NCBI GenBank assembly: GCA_021795465.1
Contig: JAJYPK010000004.1
Coordinates: 1-59,093 of the forward strand
Length of the DNA stretch: 59,093 nt
Direction: 5' to 3'
DNA from: Bacillota bacterium
GTDB lineage: Bacteria > Bacillota > Sulfobacillia > Sulfobacillales > Sulfobacillaceae
Shown here piece after piece: positions 54,754 through 59,093 of the stretch (positions are counted from its first letter, which is position 1; each line of letters starts with the position of its first letter). The translations under genes were made by a program, and so were the position numbers. The notes beneath the pieces were generated by a model. The model was given only the letters and a program-made list of their open reading frames with translations. It was not told where the DNA came from and ran no database searches.

Positions 54754-55815
54754 GTGAGAGTCTTGGAAATTATTACTGGGGGCGAGCCTGGGGGAGCCCA
54801 GCGCCATGTCAAAGAGTTAAGTCAGTACCTAAGGGCTAACGACCACGAGGTCATGGTGATGCACGGAGGGGGGCAATGGTTGACCGAATCCCTCGGCCCC
54901 GAATTCCCGACCCGGTATGTGGCGTCATTGGGTCGCACCCCAAGACCAGACCAAGATATCGACGCGGCTCGTCAAATGGCAACGGCTATTTCCGAATACC
55001 ATCCGCATGTGGTACACCTCCATAGCTCTAAGGCGGGCATTTTAGGACGATGGGTGGCCTGGCGACGGAGGGTTCCTGCGGTCTATACTGCGCACGGTTA
55101 TGTGTTCCAAGATCCGACCTTGTCCGGGGCCGCGCGTAGCGTCTATCGACAGTTGGAGGGATGGGCGGCTTCACGTAGCGCCGCCACGATAGTCGTGTCC
55201 CATCGGGACCTAGCCTTCGCGACAGCTCATACCCGTGGCCATAATGCACATTATATTACGAATGGTGTGGGCCGCGCCGCTATTGGGTCCCACAGCCTGC
55301 ATGTACCACCCGTCGTGGGTTTTATGGGGAGATTTTCACGTGAAAAGGGGCTCGACTGGTTGATTCCCATTGCGGCGCAGCACCCTGAATATGTATGGCG
55401 TTTTGCAGGTGATGGAGGTTTGCGGGCAATCTTAACGGATGCTGCGACACGATATCCTCACGTCCTGTGGGATGGGTGGGTCGACAACTTGGACGCATGG
55501 TTTCATGAGGTGGATGTGTTGGTCCAACCGTCGTGGAAGGAAGGGACTCCCTACACGTTGCTCGATGGGCTCGCCCGTGGGGTGCCTGCGGTGGGAAGTC
55601 GGGTGGGTGGGATTCCTGAAATATTAGGACCTATCGACCCTGCCTTGCTGATTACGCCAGGCCAAGCGGGTGAACTGATGACGGCCATCCACCATGCCCT
55701 AGCTTACCGGGAACAACTGAAAAATGCCATCTGGAGCCATCTGGAGGATCATTTTGATCGTGATGCGCAACTGGCAAAGGTCGTGGGAGTGTTAGGGAAG
55801 GCGGCGCGTCGATGA
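54754..55815 (+). CDS. GT4-family glycosyltransferase
   Basis: 353 residues. Retaining GT-B enzyme with GGEPGGAQRHVKELSQYL at the start, VHLHSSKAGILGRW, VGFMGRFSREKGLDWLIP between the domains and the donor-site EGTPYTLLDGLARGVPAVGS. It probably adds one sugar in the exopolysaccharide repeat. The start is GTG; the stop overlaps the next ATG (ATGA). Confidence 0.86.
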   Translation: MRVLEIITGGEPGGAQRHVKELSQYLRANDHEVMVMHGGGQWLTESLGPEFPTRYVASLGRTPRPDQDIDAARQMATAISEYHPHVVHLHSSKAGILGRWVAWRRRVPAVYTAHGYVFQDPTLSGAARSVYRQLEGWAASRSAATIVVSHRDLAFATAHTRGHNAHYITNGVGRAAIGSHSLHVPPVVGFMGRFSREKGLDWLIPIAAQHPEYVWRFAGDGGLRAILTDAATRYPHVLWDGWVDNLDAWFHEVDVLVQPSWKEGTPYTLLDGLARGVPAVGSRVGGIPEILGPIDPALLITPGQAGELMTAIHHALAYREQLKNAIWSHLEDHFDRDAQLAKVVGVLGKAARR

Positions 55816-56858
55816 GGATTATGGTGGTGAGCGGAATTGCGCTCGAAGGACCTCTGCAAGGAGACCGCCTCCGGCTTAAGGGAATTGTCGCTGGTGCCGA
55901 ACGAATTGATGAGACGTGGGTGCGAGAAGTTGGGTCTCTTAGCCCAGGTGGTCAGCCCTGGCTCAGGTCTATCTTTCAAATGGCTATGGGGCAGTCCCCT
56001 TATATGACTTGGTACCGGCAGCAGTGGGCATCGGGGAAGGCGGCGCCATCGCCCGATCTTCTCTGTGCTTTCCAACTTCGAATGGCGCCCCTCGCCCTAT
56101 CGCTGGGGGCTTCGTATCGAATTTTGGATCTCACCGATAGCATGGGTCTTTATCGACAAAGTCTCGTGGGGGTTCCTGGGGCGCGGAAAAAGCGGCTTTG
56201 GTTGCGCGGGATCGATCGCGATGAAGTTACATGGGGAAGCCGGTTTGACGAGGTTTGGGTAAGCTCCGAGCGGGACCAAATGTGGTTGGCGGCACACGGC
56301 CTAAAGACCCACGTGATCGAGAACACGGTGCTACAGCGAACGTTGTTGAAACCGGGAGACCCACGCCATCTTTTGTTTGTCGGTAACTTAGAGTACTTGC
56401 CGAATCGGGTGGGACTCCAGCAATTTCTTGACACCATCTGGACCAGGCTTTACCAAGTGGGATATTTTCTGACCGTGGTGGGGAAGGGATCCGAGGATAT
56501 TCACGTGCCGGGGGTGAAGGGTCACGGATACGTGCCTGAGTTGCGGCCGTATTACGAAGCCGCCGGGGTGATTATCAGCGCGGTACCCATGGGTGCCGGG
56601 AGCCAGAATAAAATTTTAGAGGCTATGGGATGGGGACGTCCGGTGGTTGCCCATCGCGACGCTTTGGCGGGCCTTAGTGCCTCGCAACGCGATGCGGTGA
56701 TCCCAGTTGTCCATCCGGAAAACTGGTTATCCGCTCTTCAAATTCTTGATGATTCCGGTGCTTATCGCGAGAGGGCTCGGCGGGGGCTCGTCGCGGTAAG
56801 TGCCTTAGGCGACCCAGTGGCCCGTCGTCTCAAGACTTTGCAATCTGCTTTAGGTTAA
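55812..56858 (+). CDS. GT4-like glycosyltransferase, coupled to the previous gene
   Basis: 348 residues. GT-B fold with VSGIALEGPLQGDRLRLKG at the N-terminus, LLFVGNLEYLPNRVGLQQFL and GHGYVPELRPYYEAAGVIIS, then MGAGSQNKILEAMGWGRPVV. This is the layout of Stp2-like/GT4 enzymes. Start/stop overlap with the upstream gene implies a joint role. The stop shares TTAA with thrB. Confidence 0.8.
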   Translation: MRIMVVSGIALEGPLQGDRLRLKGIVAGAERIDETWVREVGSLSPGGQPWLRSIFQMAMGQSPYMTWYRQQWASGKAAPSPDLLCAFQLRMAPLALSLGASYRILDLTDSMGLYRQSLVGVPGARKKRLWLRGIDRDEVTWGSRFDEVWVSSERDQMWLAAHGLKTHVIENTVLQRTLLKPGDPRHLLFVGNLEYLPNRVGLQQFLDTIWTRLYQVGYFLTVVGKGSEDIHVPGVKGHGYVPELRPYYEAAGVIISAVPMGAGSQNKILEAMGWGRPVVAHRDALAGLSASQRDAVIPVVHPENWLSALQILDDSGAYRERARRGLVAVSALGDPVARRLKTLQSALG

Positions 56859-57754
56859 GGATGAATCGGGCTCTCAGTGGCTTCAGCAGAATCCCTATAG
56901 GGTTCGCTCACAATCACCTCGACATCACGGGTCCCTGCCCATAATTTGGATAGTGCGGACGATTGGTCTGGATCCACCAGCGCAATTACAGCCGGTCCGG
57001 ATCCCGACAACACCGCGGCGTAAGCCCCTGCGGTCTGCGCTATATCGAAAAAGTGTTGCATTTGCGGATTAAGCTCTACACGGTATGACTGGTGCAAGCG
57101 GTCGGCACTTGCGTCGCGCAATACACTCCAATCTTTTTGCGTGACAGCGTGTATCCATAAAGCCATGCGTTGGGCATTGAAGACGGCGTCCTGCCGTGAG
57201 ACCACCTGAGGGAGGAGCTTACGGGCATCGGGGGTCGATACGGGATAGGGGGGGACCGCGATCACGACGGCGAGCTCGGGCGGCGGGTAATGGCGAACCT
57301 GAATTAAGGAATCGGTGTCAGTCCAGGACAACGTAAATCCTCCATATAGAGCGGATGCAGCGTTGTCGGCGTGCCCTTCTAATCGATTGGCCCATTGTAA
57401 CAAGTTATGACGTGATAAGGGATGCGGAAGGAGGCTATTGGCCAGTAACAGGCCTGCAACCACGGCAGCCGCACTGGAACCAAGCCCTTTCCCCAAAGGG
57501 ATGTGGTTAATAATTGTCAACCGTCCCGGTGGCAGGAAGTCTCGGGTAATGGTGCGATAGAGAGCCTGCGCCGTGTGCCAAATGAGATTGTCCGGTCCCC
57601 GCGATAAGACCTCTTGCCCGTACCCGGAGATTTCAATGGACCACGTCGGCATGGGGGTAAAGGTCACCTCGAGGAACAAGGTTAGGGCCATACCGAGGGT
57701 ATCCAGTCCAGATCCGAGATTGGCGGTGGTGGCGGGAACCTTGATGTATCGCAC
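56855..57754 (-). CDS. thrB: Homoserine kinase
   Basis: GHMP-family kinase that phosphorylates homoserine for threonine synthesis. 299 residues with VPATTANLGSGLDTLGMAL, the ATP loop IPLGKGLGSSAAAVVAG and VLSGSGPAVIAL near the C-terminus. The start is GTG, five bases after the thrC stop, with no strong ribosome site, so it is probably translated by coupling. Confidence 0.92.
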   Translation of the reverse strand: MRYIKVPATTANLGSGLDTLGMALTLFLEVTFTPMPTWSIEISGYGQEVLSRGPDNLIWHTAQALYRTITRDFLPPGRLTIINHIPLGKGLGSSAAAVVAGLLLANSLLPHPLSRHNLLQWANRLEGHADNAASALYGGFTLSWTDTDSLIQVRHYPPPELAVVIAVPPYPVSTPDARKLLPQVVSRQDAVFNAQRMALWIHAVTQKDWSVLRDASADRLHQSYRVELNPQMQHFFDIAQTAGAYAAVLSGSGPAVIALVDPDQSSALSKLWAGTRDVEVIVSEPYRDSAEATESPIHP

Positions 57755-57759
57755 CGTGT

Positions 57760-58794
57760 TTAGTCCAGTGCCTCGTCAAGCATGGTGGTGATGGTAGTTA
57801 ATAGCGTACTAGCATGGCTGGGTGTGGCGGTTATGCTGGCCCACCGCAACGGCGTATCGGTGTCTTTAAGCCCAGCTCCGGTCAACACGACCACGATATC
57901 GCCAGCGGGAAGGACAGACAGGTTTTGGCGTTTTAAAAGCCCGGCATAGGCGGCTGCGGAGGCCGGTTCCACAAAAATTCCTCCACGGGCCAGTTCGCGC
58001 TGCGCAGAGAGGATAGCGGTGTCATCCACGGACAAAAATTGGCCATGACTCTCTTTTACCGCGATCCTTGCGGTGTCGGCACTGGCGGGATGCCCGATGC
58101 GAATCGCCGAAGCAATGGTAGCGACCTCGTCCATGAAACGGTTTTGGACCAAGGGGTCTGCGCCTTGGGCCTGCACTCCAAGAAATTCGGGAGATTGTCG
58201 GGTGTACCGGCGAAATCCTTGGAAGTATGCGGAAATGTTACCAGCGTTGCCCACGGGCAGTGCCAATAGCTGTGGAACACCCCCAAGTTCATCGACAATT
58301 TCGTAGGCCGCGGTCTCTTGGCCCCGAATTCGCCATGGATTGACGGAGTTGACTAGGGCAATCCAGGATTCGGTGGCTGCCGTCTGGCGCACAGCAGTCA
58401 AAGCATGGTCAAAATTGCCTTGGACGGCAATTAACTGTGCACCATGGGCAGCGGCTTGGACCATTTTAGGTGGAGCCACTTGGCCTTCTGGCATCACCAC
58501 AAAGGCAGGCAGGCCCGCCCGTCCGGCGTAGGCCGCAGCGGATGCCGCCGTATTGCCGGTGGAGGCACAGATTACCGCCTTGGCGTTCTGGTGACGAGCC
58601 ATGGACACGGCGACGGTCATGCCCCGATCTTTAAAGGATCCCGTAGGGTTGGTCCCTTCGAGTTTTAGCCACACGCGCGACTGACCCCAAGTCTGCCAAT
58701 GCACTAAAGGGGTACTGCCTTCTCCAATAGAATAGGGGACCACGTCCGAGGGAATTTCCAACCAACGGCGGTATCGTTCGATGAGTACGGGCAA
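57760..58794 (-). CDS. thrC: Threonine synthase
   Basis: PLP enzyme turning O-phosphohomoserine into threonine. 344 residues. The PLP lysine is in NPTGSFKDRGMT, followed by CASTGNTAASAAAYAG, ALPVGNAGNISAY and FVEPASAAAYAG. TTG 58794 is preferred because GAAGGAG lies eight bases upstream; the GTG at 58803 directly touches that ribosome site. It forms an operon with thrB. Confidence 0.92.
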   Translation of the reverse strand: MPVLIERYRRWLEIPSDVVPYSIGEGSTPLVHWQTWGQSRVWLKLEGTNPTGSFKDRGMTVAVSMARHQNAKAVICASTGNTAASAAAYAGRAGLPAFVVMPEGQVAPPKMVQAAAHGAQLIAVQGNFDHALTAVRQTAATESWIALVNSVNPWRIRGQETAAYEIVDELGGVPQLLALPVGNAGNISAYFQGFRRYTRQSPEFLGVQAQGADPLVQNRFMDEVATIASAIRIGHPASADTARIAVKESHGQFLSVDDTAILSAQRELARGGIFVEPASAAAYAGLLKRQNLSVLPAGDIVVVLTGAGLKDTDTPLRWASITATPSHASTLLTTITTMLDEALD

Positions 58795-58881
58795 AGGATC
58801 CACTCCTTCGGGAAAGATGGGTAAAGTGGCACTATGGTATCACACAAGTAAGGAACCAGACAATGATTTAATGCCCGCGTT

Positions 58882-59093
58882 TTAAGTTGACGGCAATAGC
58901 TGAGTCAGGTCTTGTATCTCGCGGGTTCGGCCCACAAAAAACTGCCCAAAATCTGCAAAACGGGCGCTGGCCTCATCAAATCGCATTTCGTAAATGAGTT
59001 TTTTGAACCACAAGGGATCGTCGGCGTACAACGTAACACCCCATTCCCAATCATCCAGGCCTTGTGAGCCCGTGATGATTTGGGTGACCTTAT
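58882..59093 (-). CDS. hemQ: Coproheme decarboxylase HemQ, 3' part only
   Basis: The last 70 residues of a chlorite dismutase-family protein; the 5' part is outside the window. [18 protein letters not shown] and [17 protein letters not shown], then FFVGR, match HemQ of Gram-positive bacteria, which makes heme b from coproheme. Being the HemQ type fits the Gram-positive assignment. Confidence 0.88.
   Translation of the reverse strand, partial: KVTQIITGSQGLDDWEWGVTLYADDPLWFKKLIYEMRFDEASARFADFGQFFVGRTREIQDLTQLLPST

Noticed and set aside
1-59093. CRISPR arrays, tRNA or rRNA genes
   Set aside because: No regularly spaced repeats and no tRNA T-loop/anticodon structures or rRNA core sequences were noticed on reading; a tRNAscan-SE and CRISPR finder run would settle this.

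Overview
The window looks like a piece of a Gram-positive, probably acidophilic, sulfur-oxidising bacterium; Sulfobacillus or a close relative is my best guess. The Firmicutes order topA-trmFO-xerC-hslV-hslU-codY supports a Gram-positive host. A SAM-I riboswitch, YitJ-type bifunctional methionine/folate enzyme, HemQ and a SoeABC-like sulfite dehydrogenase fit as well. The genus is an inference from gene content; I could not run a search.

Layout. 1-6863 (+): topA (5' end outside the window), trmFO, xerC, hslV, hslU and codY, ending at a strong hairpin. 6913-8401 (-): a monofunctional peptidoglycan glycosyltransferase and a lactonase-like metallo-beta-lactamase protein. 8631-14915 (+): an exopolysaccharide block with a GH18-like lipoprotein, Wzz/YveK-type modulator, CpsD-type tyrosine kinase, PHP phosphatase, flippase and acyl-CoA ligase. 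14916-17255: an accessory scar with an orphan IS607-type recombinase, a decayed hicBA pair and unexplained remnants. 17256-25054: methionine metabolism, with two trans-sulfuration PLP enzymes on the minus strand, then on the plus strand a SAM-I riboswitch driving a split MetE pair and YitJ. 25017-28908 (-): trehalose synthesis (otsB, otsA) and a MurJ-type flippase. 29229-36324: an AI-2E family permease, a sugar nucleotidyltransferase, a Nudix hydrolase, an SNF2 helicase and its SWIM zinc-finger partner.

36323-41072: a candidate small RNA with its own promoter and terminator, an SDR protein, a DUF2231 membrane protein, decayed genes beside a group II intron remnant, a double-length ThyX and several small proteins. 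41063-47595: a LysR regulator divergent from a SoeABC-like operon with a trailing glycosyltransferase. 47672-56858: more envelope polysaccharide genes (polymerase/ligase, initiating sugar transferase, GH84, two GT4 enzymes) mixed with an NDH-2-like flavoprotein, an SPL-type radical SAM protein and 3-methyladenine glycosylase. 56855-59093 (-): thrB, thrC and the 3' end of hemQ.

Packing is very tight. Most operon genes overlap by 1-4 bases at start/stop junctions, and several convergent pairs share bases of their stop codons (CTAG, TTAA). Many genes start with GTG or TTG, and one (murJ) probably with CTG. No tRNA, rRNA or CRISPR array was seen.
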